DNA of 5,011 nt from Bacteroidota bacterium (GTDB taxonomy: Bacteria; Bacteroidota; Bacteroidia; Bacteroidales; UBA10428): assembly GCA_024640925.1 (NCBI GenBank), contig JAHEEB010000178.1:2499-7509 (forward strand), read 5' to 3'. A model generated the notes under the pieces. It did not search any database. It worked only from the letters and a program-made list of their open reading frames with translations, and was not told the DNA's origin. A program made the position numbers and the translations under genes. Shown here piece after piece: positions 1 through 4,440 of the stretch (position 1 is the stretch's first letter; the number at the start of each line of letters is the position of its first letter).

Positions 1-267
1 ATGAAAACTTTTAGGTACAATTAATTCTTGAATATGAGTTTTGGGAGAAGCTGAAATTACAAGGTCATGTAAATCTGGAGAAAACTCAAGGATTCGAACA
101 GGAGTATACTTATTTTTATCAACTAGTTCTTTAATTTCATTGGCAAGCGAGTTGTGTCCAACTCTTGCTTCATTAGCCGCTATCTGAAGAGCAATAGTGT
201 TGAACCGCTCTGAATTATTATCAAAGTGCGATTTTAAAAGGGTCTTTATTTGCTCAGCTGTTGCCAT
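1..267 (-). CDS. AAA family ATPase, N-terminal 89 residues (partial, runs off left edge)
   Basis: The minus-strand frame is open from the ATG at 267 to the window edge, giving 89 residues that begin MATAEQIKTLLKSHF. The segment with RFNTIALQIAANEARVGHNS (residues 31-50), followed by a loop and ISASPKTHIQELIV (71-84), resembles from memory the N-terminal helical region of a group of AAA ATPases usually encoded next to an S8 (subtilisin-like) peptidase. In that family the Walker A motif comes after this region, so it would lie outside the window. Inferred role: a cytosolic ATPase partner of a protease, possibly in defence or stress. The upstream leader is A/T-rich with no Shine-Dalgarno, as is usual in Bacteroidota, and no good -7 box was found. 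A large palindrome lies 50 bp upstream. The gene assignment rests on N-terminal similarity only; the protease partner is not seen. Confidence 0.62.
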   Translation of the reverse strand, partial: MATAEQIKTLLKSHFDNNSERFNTIALQIAANEARVGHNSLANEIKELVDKNKYTPVRILEFSPDLHDLVISASPKTHIQELIVPKSFH

Positions 268-316
268 TAGTTTTTCTTACAAAATAATACTTTTTTTTCT
301 ACTTAATAAAACAAAT

Positions 317-422
317 TAACCAACAAACGTAATGCTCATTAAAAGCAGGATTGTAGCTCTTTTGCAAGCCTTTGGTTTGAGTCGGCTCGTGAGGGCTTGC
401 AAATGAGTTGCAATGTTGGTTA
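317..422. repeat. Large imperfect palindrome (nested stem-loop)
   Basis: Outer arms TAACCAACA (317-325) and TGTTGGTTA (414-422) are perfect 9-bp complements. Inner arms TTTGCAAGCC (361-370) and GGCTTGCAAA (394-403) are perfect 10-bp complements. The apex contains GAGTCGGCTC (379-388), which can form a small hairpin. The left inter-arm segment (326-360) is much longer than the right one (404-413), so a folded strand would carry an asymmetric bulge that can itself pair TGCT (333-336) with AGCA (344-347). Size and nested symmetry recall folded single-strand recombination sites such as attC, or a dispersed intergenic repeat, but the outer arms do not fit the attC core GTTRRRY exactly. It is not a simple terminator because no T tract follows. 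The structure is plainly visible; the function is unknown. Confidence 0.7.
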
Positions 423-469
423 TTTTATGAGCTTTTAGTTTGCTTATAGTTGTGTTATCAATACTCTTT

Positions 470-518
470 GGTTTTTTAACTAATTCAAGGTACACCCAGG
501 TTTTTATTCTGAGTTATT
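470..518 (-). repeat. Intergenic element family A, copy 1 (short form)
   Basis: First of three related intergenic elements. It opens with GGTTTTTTAACT (470-481) and contains TACACCCAG (491-499), identical to 4161-4169 in copy 3. From TACACCCAG to the right end, copies 1 and 3 align without gaps at about 22 of 28 positions, ending GAGTTATT here and GACTTATT there. The middle is about 15 bases shorter than in copies 2 and 3, removing the small hairpin they share. It lies 3' of the immunity gene, between its stop and the AAA ATPase start. Confidence 0.55.
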
Positions 519-577
519 TCTGTTATTGGATGAAGTAGGCTGAGGGAAGTTTCATTTTTTGTTAATCTTTGTTTCAG

Positions 578-997
578 TTATTTACATAGTTCATTAAAGT
601 CGTTCAAAAACTCAGAGTCTTTTTCGTTCAATAAAGTCTTGTTTTCTAAGATTATTTCTTGAAGTTTGTTGAAAAGGCTGGTTTCTTTGCACCAGAATTC
701 TTTGTTGCTGGTCAAAACAGATTTCAATAGGTCACCTTCGTAGAAATCACCTTTTACGAGAACATTACCCTTTAAAGTCTCAAGAGCTAAAGGAATTAGA
801 TATTTCAGTCCAATGTTTTGCCCAATCATTATTCTTAAATCTTCAGTTCTAAAGTCCTTTAGTGGTCTCTTTCTCAGTTGGTAACAAGTCTTTGCTAAAT
901 AGCTATCAAAAGTAGGTTCTTCCCAATAATCCTTTTCTAGATTTTCTAAAGATTTGGACTTCCAATTATTTTCGTATTTCGTATGAGTTGAATTCAT
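578..997 (-). CDS. CdiI_2-type contact-dependent inhibition immunity protein (orphan)
   Basis: 139 residues from the ATG at 997. The core LRKRPLKDFRTEDLRIMIGQ (41-60), then NIGLKYLIPLALETL (61-75) and GDFYEGDLLKSVL (83-95), matches from memory the small helical immunity family (CdiI_2, Pfam 'CDI immunity protein') that binds and neutralises a cognate toxin C-terminal domain delivered by contact-dependent inhibition or similar polymorphic-toxin systems. It would act in the cytosol. The start at 997 is chosen because the leader GATAAAA is A-rich and the residues after it (KYENNWKSKSLENLEKDYW) look like the family N-terminus. An in-frame ATG at 1024 would add nine residues from what looks like older debris. 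No toxin gene lies upstream: the preceding 450 bp hold only gene remnants, so this is probably an orphan immunity gene. The specific toxin is unknown. Confidence 0.8.
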   Translation of the reverse strand: MNSTHTKYENNWKSKSLENLEKDYWEEPTFDSYLAKTCYQLRKRPLKDFRTEDLRIMIGQNIGLKYLIPLALETLKGNVLVKGDFYEGDLLKSVLTSNKEFWCKETSLFNKLQEIILENKTLLNEKDSEFLNDFNELCK

Positions 998-1146
998 TTT
1001 TATCAAATGCTCTCTAACTACCATATAAGCGAAAACTTTATTCGTTTGTTTTTCAAAACCTGTATAAAAAGCGAATGTTTCCTTCTCATTCTGATAGTTA
1101 TATCTATCACCAATATACCAACTTTACCGTTATCTTCCAAAGCCAT
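998..1146 (-). pseudogene. Small frameshifted ORF remnant upstream of the immunity gene
   Basis: An ATG at 1144-1146 opens MALEDNGK. A one-base insertion or two-base deletion near 1122-1125 would move it into the next frame, which reads SWYIGDRYNYQNEKETFAFY and on through TGFEKQTNKVFAYMVV, directly in frame with the immunity protein (stop TAA at 1124-1126, then 42 open codons before the ATG at 997). The aromatic-rich composition looks protein-like in that frame. The unshifted frame from 1146 instead gives a basic 42-residue peptide ending at a TAG at 1018-1020. I do not recognise the family. It could be the 5' part of a decayed small gene fused to the immunity frame, or merely an open leader. 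Part of it (1040-1081) is repeated at 3554-3595. Confidence 0.3.
1040..1081. repeat. 42-bp repeat family B, copy 1
   Basis: This 42-bp block matches 3554-3595 at 37 of 42 positions without gaps, with the identity ending abruptly on both sides. The right 20 bases, GTATAAAAAGCGAATGTTTC (1062-1081), are identical in both copies. The ends are inverted: ATTCGTTT (1040-1047) can pair with AAGCGAAT (1070-1077) with one G-T wobble, whereas copy 2 has perfect 8-bp arms. It sits in the remnant zone 5' of the immunity gene. Function unknown; it could be a small dispersed repeat or the shared tail of related cassettes. Confidence 0.65.
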
Positions 1147-1165
1147 TGTGTTTATTTAATCAGCC

Positions 1166-1221
1166 GGTTTTTAACTGATATTAGGGTAGTTTAAAGCGAT
1201 ACCCAGCTCTTTGTATACTAA
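1166..1221 (-). repeat. Intergenic element family A, copy 2
   Basis: It begins GGTTTTTAACT (1166-1176), followed by GATAT, and contains ACCCAGCTC (1201-1209) then TTTGT. After the AACT, copies 2 and 3 align ungapped for 33 positions to the end of CCCAGCTC, with conserved ends and a variable middle. Reading the minus strand, GGGTA (complement of 1200-1204) can pair with TACCC (complement of 1184-1188) around an 11-base loop. Copy 3 has a different-sequence 5-bp stem with the same loop length. It lies between the broken HTH gene and the small ORF that precedes the immunity gene, so copies 1 and 2 bracket the immunity gene as a unit of about 700 bp. Confidence 0.6.
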
Positions 1222-1252
1222 GAAGGGGAAGCGGTAAAGCTTTTATTTGACT

Positions 1253-1397
1253 TTATGCTATTTTTATCTCTCCATCAAGCAATTCAACATTAAAGTTTAC
1301 TTTAGCTTTAAGTGCTCTGAATACTCGCAATATTCTCTAATGTTACATTTTTAGCATTACTCTCAACTGAGCTCATACTCTTATTTGTCCCTTTTTT
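1253..1397 (-). pseudogene. Truncated, frameshifted XRE-type HTH regulator/antitoxin
   Basis: The minus strand from 1397 reads KKGTNKSMSSVESNAKNVTL and then ENIASI, which looks like the recognition helix and following helix of a Cro/C1-type HTH (the S-x-x-E-x-x plus T-L-x-x-I pattern). A two-base loss near 1319-1322 then shifts the frame; the next frame continues RALKAKVNFNVELLDGEIKIA to a TAA at 1253-1255. Together this resembles the C-terminal half of a small XRE-family regulator, of the kind often acting as an antitoxin. The N-terminal half is missing: a TGA at 1398-1400 precedes it and the terminator of the neighbouring gene begins at 1408. No toxin partner is visible. The family call is from pattern recognition; the pseudogene status follows from the frameshift plus missing 5' end. 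Confidence 0.6.
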
Positions 1398-1407
1398 TCA
1401 GTACGAT

Positions 1408-1451
1408 AAAAAGAATATTGCCCAAACCGAGGCTTGGGCAATATTCTTTTT
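1408..1451 (-). terminator. Perfect 18-bp hairpin terminator (symmetrical, probably bidirectional)
   Basis: Arms AAAAAGAATATTGCCCAA (1408-1425) and TTGGGCAATATTCTTTTT (1434-1451) are perfectly complementary around an 8-base loop (1426-1433). The minus-strand transcript would run from the EFR1 stop codon at 1457 straight into this stem and end in a T tract, so it is the rho-independent terminator of the AraC-ABM-EFR1 unit. The flanking T tract on the plus strand would let it also work in the opposite direction. Confidence 0.93.
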
Positions 1452-1456
1452 ACATG

Positions 1457-2254
1457 TTATAGAAAGAATTCCGGCAATTTACGTTCTGTAAACTTTGTGC
1501 ATCGTATTGCTGCGTCTTTCATTAAACCGGGCTTCATCGATTTTGCATTTTGTGGGCAACGCTTAATGCATGCACAACATAGAGTGCATTTATCCTTGTC
1601 GATTATTGTGCTGTTTGCCGGATTAATAGCCCCAACAGGACAGCCTTCGGCACAAATGCCACATTGTGTACATTGGTCACTTACTGCAATAAAATCAATA
1701 TGCCAAAGGTCGGTAACACCACCGTAGGGATAGCATCCCTGAATGTGTATATTGGCAATTTGGTTAACAGACGAGAACATTTGCAATCTTTTTCTTATTT
1801 TCCGTCCAAACATTTCTGCCTGTTGAATGTCTTCAGTATCAGGGCGACCAACCGAACCTGGTAGTTCTGCACTGGAAAAAGAGTGTTCGCCAATAAAAGC
1901 GGCACCAGCAAAAGGTTTACATCCGAATTTTACCAAAATATCTTTTAGTTCCAGCAATGCATTTTCGTAAGCACGGTTGCCATATACCACTACACATATT
2001 GCAGGAGTATTTTGGGCTTTTATTGAATGTAACCAATCGGAAAGTACAGCAGGAACTCGTCCCATATAAACAGGCACAGCTACAAGGAGTAATTCATTTT
2101 CGGTAGTATGTAAGGTAAATTGACGAGCTTTCGGTTTAGTAATATCAATCAATTCGACCAAATTAAGATTAATGCCGTGAGCTATGCTTTGAGCCACTTT
2201 TTTAGTTGTACCAGTCGGTGAAAAGCAAACCAGTTTTAGCTTTTGTATGTTCAT
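1457..2254 (-). CDS. EFR1-type flavodoxin/2[4Fe-4S] ferredoxin fusion protein
   Basis: 265 residues. The N-terminal flavodoxin-like domain (about 5-160) has an FMN phosphate-binding loop SPTGTTKK (12-19), a second loop PVYMGRVP (61-68) and VVVYGNRAYENALLEL (88-103), a stretch I associate with the EFR1 family. The C-terminal dicluster ferredoxin domain has C195-x2-C198-x2-C201-x3-C205-P and C223-x2-C226-x2-C229-x3-C233-P, so two [4Fe-4S] clusters should be intact. There is no signal peptide or membrane segment, so it is probably a cytosolic electron carrier passing electrons between FMN and Fe-S centres; the physiological donor and acceptor are unknown. It starts 6 bp after the stop of the ABM-like gene, indicating co-transcription and probably translational coupling, and is followed at once by a strong terminator. 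Length and motifs look complete. Confidence 0.92.
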   Translation of the reverse strand: MNIQKLKLVCFSPTGTTKKVAQSIAHGINLNLVELIDITKPKARQFTLHTTENELLLVAVPVYMGRVPAVLSDWLHSIKAQNTPAICVVVYGNRAYENALLELKDILVKFGCKPFAGAAFIGEHSFSSAELPGSVGRPDTEDIQQAEMFGRKIRKRLQMFSSVNQIANIHIQGCYPYGGVTDLWHIDFIAVSDQCTQCGICAEGCPVGAINPANSTIIDKDKCTLCCACIKRCPQNAKSMKPGLMKDAAIRCTKFTERKLPEFFL

Positions 2255-2260
2255 TTATGG

Positions 2261-2566
2261 TTACCAATTTTTTACCTGATTAAAAAACATCACACTAAGG
2301 CTCCCCGGAACAATAAGTGGTGTAATTTCATCGAAAAGATTGCTACTGCGCAGTTTTTCTCCAACTACTTTCAACTTTTCCATGTTTTCGATGTGGTAAA
2401 TAAAATACCAGATATTAGTGTCAACAGCTTTTATGAGTTCAGCATCAATAAAACCGTCCTGCTTTTGAAGAAATGAGTTTATCACATTTGCTTTTACTAC
2501 TAATTGTTCGTTTGTGGTTGTTTGTAATGCTTCTATTTTTACAAACTCTGTAATTGTTGTCTTCAT
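2261..2566 (-). CDS. Small ABM-like (dimeric alpha/beta-barrel) protein
   Basis: 101 residues with no signal peptide or membrane segment. The pattern of beta strand (ITEFVKIEAL, 5-14), long helix (NEQLVVKANVINSFLQKQDG, 19-38), strand (FIDAELIKAV, 39-48), strand (NIWYFIYHIE, 51-60), helix (NMEKLKVVGEKLRSS, 61-75) and C-terminal strand (SLSVMFFNQV, 89-98) fits the ferredoxin-like fold of antibiotic biosynthesis monooxygenase (ABM)-type dimers. The G-F-x-x-x-x motif after the first helix and the aromatic strand also fit that superfamily. Members range from monooxygenases and haem-binding proteins to proteins of unknown role, so enzyme activity is not implied. It sits 6 bp upstream of the EFR1 gene and probably works with it. 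A perfect -7 box lies 28 bp upstream of its ATG. Confidence 0.6.
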   Translation of the reverse strand: MKTTITEFVKIEALQTTTNEQLVVKANVINSFLQKQDGFIDAELIKAVDTNIWYFIYHIENMEKLKVVGEKLRSSNLFDEITPLIVPGSLSVMFFNQVKNW

Positions 2567-2593
2567 AACTCGTTAGTTTTAAAATTATAAAGA

Positions 2594-2601
2594 CAAAGTT
2601 A
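2594..2601 (-). promoter_or_regulatory. Bacteroidota-type -7 box for the ABM-EFR1 pair
   Basis: Read on the minus strand this is TAACTTTG, a perfect match to the Bacteroidota housekeeping -7 consensus TAnnTTTG, 27 bp upstream of the ABM-like ATG and inside the 73-bp gap after the AraC stop. No good -33 TTTG was found at the usual distance, which would suit a promoter that depends on an activator. Just upstream are two direct GAAAT repeats (2608-2612 and 2619-2623) spaced 11 bp apart, about one helical turn, a possible AraC-family operator. Confidence 0.6.
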
Positions 2602-2639
2602 AGGGGTGAAATTCTGTAGAAATAGTACAAAAACGACAT

Positions 2640-3458
2640 CTACGTTAGTTTGCCTATTTGCAATATAGAATTATTCTGATTGATAAAGTTTTTGGGGGTA
2701 TTTCCTGTAAAGCGCTTAAATTCTTTAATAAAATGCATCTGGTCAAAATATTCGTTATCATAAGCTAAGTCAGACAATTTTGAATATCCGGCATTAAGCA
2801 GTTGATTTAAGCTGCAATGAAACCTGTTAAGAGTTGTGTATGTATTGGCCGACAAGCCAACATATTTTATATACATTCGTTCTAACTGACGCAAACGAAT
2901 ATTATTTCGCTCACAAAAATCTGTTAATCGCAAAGGTTTATCTTGTTTAAGAGTATTAAATATTGCCCTGAAATTCTCGGGTATTTGATAGGAATAATTA
3001 AGCAATGACAGTAATTCATTTTCCAAAATTATCAATCTGTTTGTAACATCCGTAGACTCTTTCAGACGTTCGCTTATTTTTTTTGCTATTTTAAAACCAA
3101 TTTCGTCAGCCCCAAGTATTTGATTCTTAAATTCAGAAGCTGGAATCTTTAAAAAAGGATAAATTCCATCAGGCTCAAAACAGACGCCTAAAATATCGAC
3201 CTTACCATTTAGTTTCAAATGTGTATTCGTAAATTGATTATGTAAGCCAAGAAAATACACATCTTCCAGTAAACTTTCTTTATTGTACCGACAAATATGA
3301 TGGGGAGTGTTACTTAAATTGAACCTTATATTGATATTTCTTTGAGGAATTAATTTGTGATTAAGATGAACCTGCTCAATACGAAGTTCCCAAAAGAATT
3401 TAATATATTTCTTTAGTTGAGGGTGCTGAACCTGGTATCTTTTAATTTGATTTTGCAT
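2640..3458 (-). CDS. AraC-family transcriptional regulator (DUF6597-like N-terminus)
   Basis: 272 residues from the ATG at 3456-3458; a TTG one codon earlier is less likely as a start. The N-terminal part (about 5-115), with HPQLKKYIKFFWEL (12-25), LIPQRNINIRFNLS (36-49) and DILGVCFEPDGIYPFLKIP (88-106), fits the DUF6597-type sensing domain frequent in Bacteroidota AraC proteins. The C-terminal DNA-binding domain has a first HTH around 176-200 and a second around 226-258 containing LAYDNEYFDQMHFIKEFKRF (231-250) and TGNTPKNF (251-258), the usual AraC signature. The inducer is unknown. It lies 73 bp upstream of the ABM-EFR1 pair on the same strand and most likely regulates that pair. It has its own perfect -7 box. 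Confidence 0.9.
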   Translation of the reverse strand: MQNQIKRYQVQHPQLKKYIKFFWELRIEQVHLNHKLIPQRNINIRFNLSNTPHHICRYNKESLLEDVYFLGLHNQFTNTHLKLNGKVDILGVCFEPDGIYPFLKIPASEFKNQILGADEIGFKIAKKISERLKESTDVTNRLIILENELLSLLNYSYQIPENFRAIFNTLKQDKPLRLTDFCERNNIRLRQLERMYIKYVGLSANTYTTLNRFHCSLNQLLNAGYSKLSDLAYDNEYFDQMHFIKEFKRFTGNTPKNFINQNNSILQIGKLT

Positions 3459-3491
3459 CAAATATTGAGTGTTTTTTTACTATTTGTCAAG

Positions 3492-3499
3492 CAAAGTTA
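3492..3499 (-). promoter_or_regulatory. Bacteroidota-type -7 box for the AraC regulator
   Basis: On the minus strand this reads TAACTTTG, identical to the box ahead of the ABM-like gene and a perfect TAnnTTTG match, 33 bp upstream of the AraC ATG. The upstream DNA is very A/T-rich without a clear TTTG -33 element. Confidence 0.6.
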
Positions 3500-3553
3500 T
3501 TTTTAAAATTAAAATTTCTCTTGTCGTGGTGCGTTTTTATGATTTAGCTACAT

Positions 3554-3595
3554 ATTCGCTTATTGTTCAAAATCCGTATAAAAAGCGAATGTTTC
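3554..3595. repeat. 42-bp repeat family B, copy 2
   Basis: 37 of 42 positions match 1040-1081. Here the inverted ends are perfect: ATTCGCTT (3554-3561) pairs with AAGCGAAT (3584-3591). It starts, on the minus strand, at the stop codon of the GNAT gene (TGA at 3594-3596) and lies between it and the AraC promoter. The stem is followed by no T tract, so a conventional terminator is unlikely. Confidence 0.65.
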
Positions 3596-4088
3596 ATAAA
3601 ACTATTTCATAATAAATATCGTCGTGCAATTTAGGAACATGAGCAATTAAATCACGCCTTAACTCGTTGAATCCAACTCCGGTATACATTTTTTGTGCTG
3701 GTATAAAGTATTCCATCAAACCTGTTGATACTTGAGCTGCTTTAAATCCCTTTTCCTTTAGTATTCTTAATGCTATACTCATTTGTTCCTTTCCTAAGCC
3801 CAGGCATCGAAATATTGGCAATATACAGTTATGACCAATAATAGCAGTTGGAAAATTTCTTGGATCCCAACAACACATTCCAACCATATTATTCTTATAC
3901 TCCGAAATAAATGAACACTTATTTGCTATTTCCGGATTGCTGTAAAAAAAAGAATCACATTCAAAGAATAACCTCATGTTATCATCTAAATATTCTGGAA
4001 ATTGCATATGAAATGGTTTGTATGACTCTTCGAGCAGAAGCCTAACCGTTCCTTTTGGGTAATTTAATATTGATTTCGAAATGATCAT
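3594..4088 (-). CDS. GNAT-family N-acetyltransferase
   Basis: 164 residues. The acetyl-CoA pyrophosphate-binding motif R94-C-L-G97-L-G99-K fits R-x-x-G-x-G/A and follows the strand AIIGHNCILP (82-91). The segment YFIPAQKMYTGVGFNELRRD (127-146) is a typical GNAT C-terminal A-x-x-M-Y-x-x-x-G-F element. The protein should transfer an acetyl group from acetyl-CoA to an amine; the substrate cannot be told from sequence, and such genes in accessory regions range from drug and toxin inactivation to small-molecule modification. It is cytosolic with no transmembrane segment. The start ATG at 4088 follows an A/T-rich leader; a near-match -7 box (TTATTTTG, minus strand, 4112-4119) lies 23 bp upstream. 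The family-A element copy 3 sits 41 bp upstream. Confidence 0.88.
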   Translation of the reverse strand: MIISKSILNYPKGTVRLLLEESYKPFHMQFPEYLDDNMRLFFECDSFFYSNPEIANKCSFISEYKNNMVGMCCWDPRNFPTAIIGHNCILPIFRCLGLGKEQMSIALRILKEKGFKAAQVSTGLMEYFIPAQKMYTGVGFNELRRDLIAHVPKLHDDIYYEIVL

Positions 4089-4129
4089 AATTTATATTTT
4101 ACTAAAAACATCAAAATAATTCGTTTACT

Positions 4130-4188
4130 GGTTTTAACTCATATAGGTGTGGCTTTCAACTACACCCAGCTCCTTGTTCGGACTTATT
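4130..4188 (-). repeat. Intergenic element family A, copy 3
   Basis: Opens GGTTTTAACT (4130-4139), then CATAT, and contains TACACCCAGCTCCTTGTTCG (4161-4180) before GACTTATT (4181-4188). GGTGT (4146-4150) pairs with ACACC (4162-4166) around an 11-base loop, the same architecture as copy 2 with a different stem sequence. It lies just 5' of the GNAT gene, in the same orientation relative to the minus-strand genes as the other copies. Confidence 0.6.
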
Positions 4189-4440
4189 CATAATCATTCT
4201 GATCTTTACAAGAAAAATCAGATCAGCCTTTTTTCAATACTGTCTTACAGAAACATAATACTTTTAGATCTAAAATGAACAGAATATAGGTATGTGCTTC
4301 CCTTTTACAATGATAGAATAAATTCATCCTATAAATAGTTTTAAGGCACTTTTTTTCATAACTTTAAGTGAAGGGTGCAGTGAATGAGGGACTTTCTATA
4401 AAATGAAAGGACAACTATTAATATTTTAAAAAATAAAACA
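4189..4440. other. Divergent intergenic region between GNAT and CHASE sensor
   Basis: No credible gene is seen on either strand. It holds a weak A/T-rich hairpin (TCTGAT at 4198-4203 with ATCAGA at 4217-4222) and, for the plus strand, a one-mismatch -7 box TAACTTTA (4359-4366), 74 bp before the sensor ATG. The sensor leader just before 4441 is A-rich without a Shine-Dalgarno. This region separates the minus-strand accessory block from the plus-strand sensor gene. Confidence 0.6.
4359..4366 (+). promoter_or_regulatory. Possible -7 box for the CHASE sensor gene
   Basis: TAACTTTA differs from TAnnTTTG only at the last base and from the two other boxes in this window by the same base. It lies 74 bp upstream of the ATG at 4441. 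No clear -33 element is seen, so this is a weak call. Confidence 0.25.

Larger units (their letters stand above)
268..577. other. Intergenic region between ATPase and immunity gene
   Basis: This 310-bp stretch has no credible reading frame on either strand. It holds two structured elements annotated separately: the 106-bp imperfect palindrome at 317-422 and the first copy of the three-copy intergenic element at 470-518. The rest is AT-rich DNA, including a run of eight T at 291-298. No T-tract terminator hairpin is evident after the immunity gene stop at 578. Confidence 0.7.

Noticed and set aside
317..422. Canonical integron attC site
   Set aside because: Size and nested symmetry are suggestive, but the outer arms do not match GTTRRRY/RYYYAAC and no integrase is in the window, so it is reported only as a palindrome.
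1434..1864. Plus-strand ORFs of 97 and 66 codons
   Set aside because: They lie antisense to the EFR1 gene, whose cysteine motifs make the minus-strand reading certain. One starts inside the terminator stem.
2243..2476. Plus-strand 77-codon ORF
   Set aside because: Antisense to the ABM-like gene with no family resemblance; an accidental open frame.
2445..2639. Minus-strand 64-codon ORF overlapping the ABM-like gene
   Set aside because: It overlaps the ABM gene start and its promoter in another frame and has low-complexity, non-domain composition.
4198..4222. A/T-rich hairpin followed by a T tract at 4229-4234
   Set aside because: The stem is six weak pairs plus a mismatch and no gene transcribes into it on the plus strand; not a convincing terminator.
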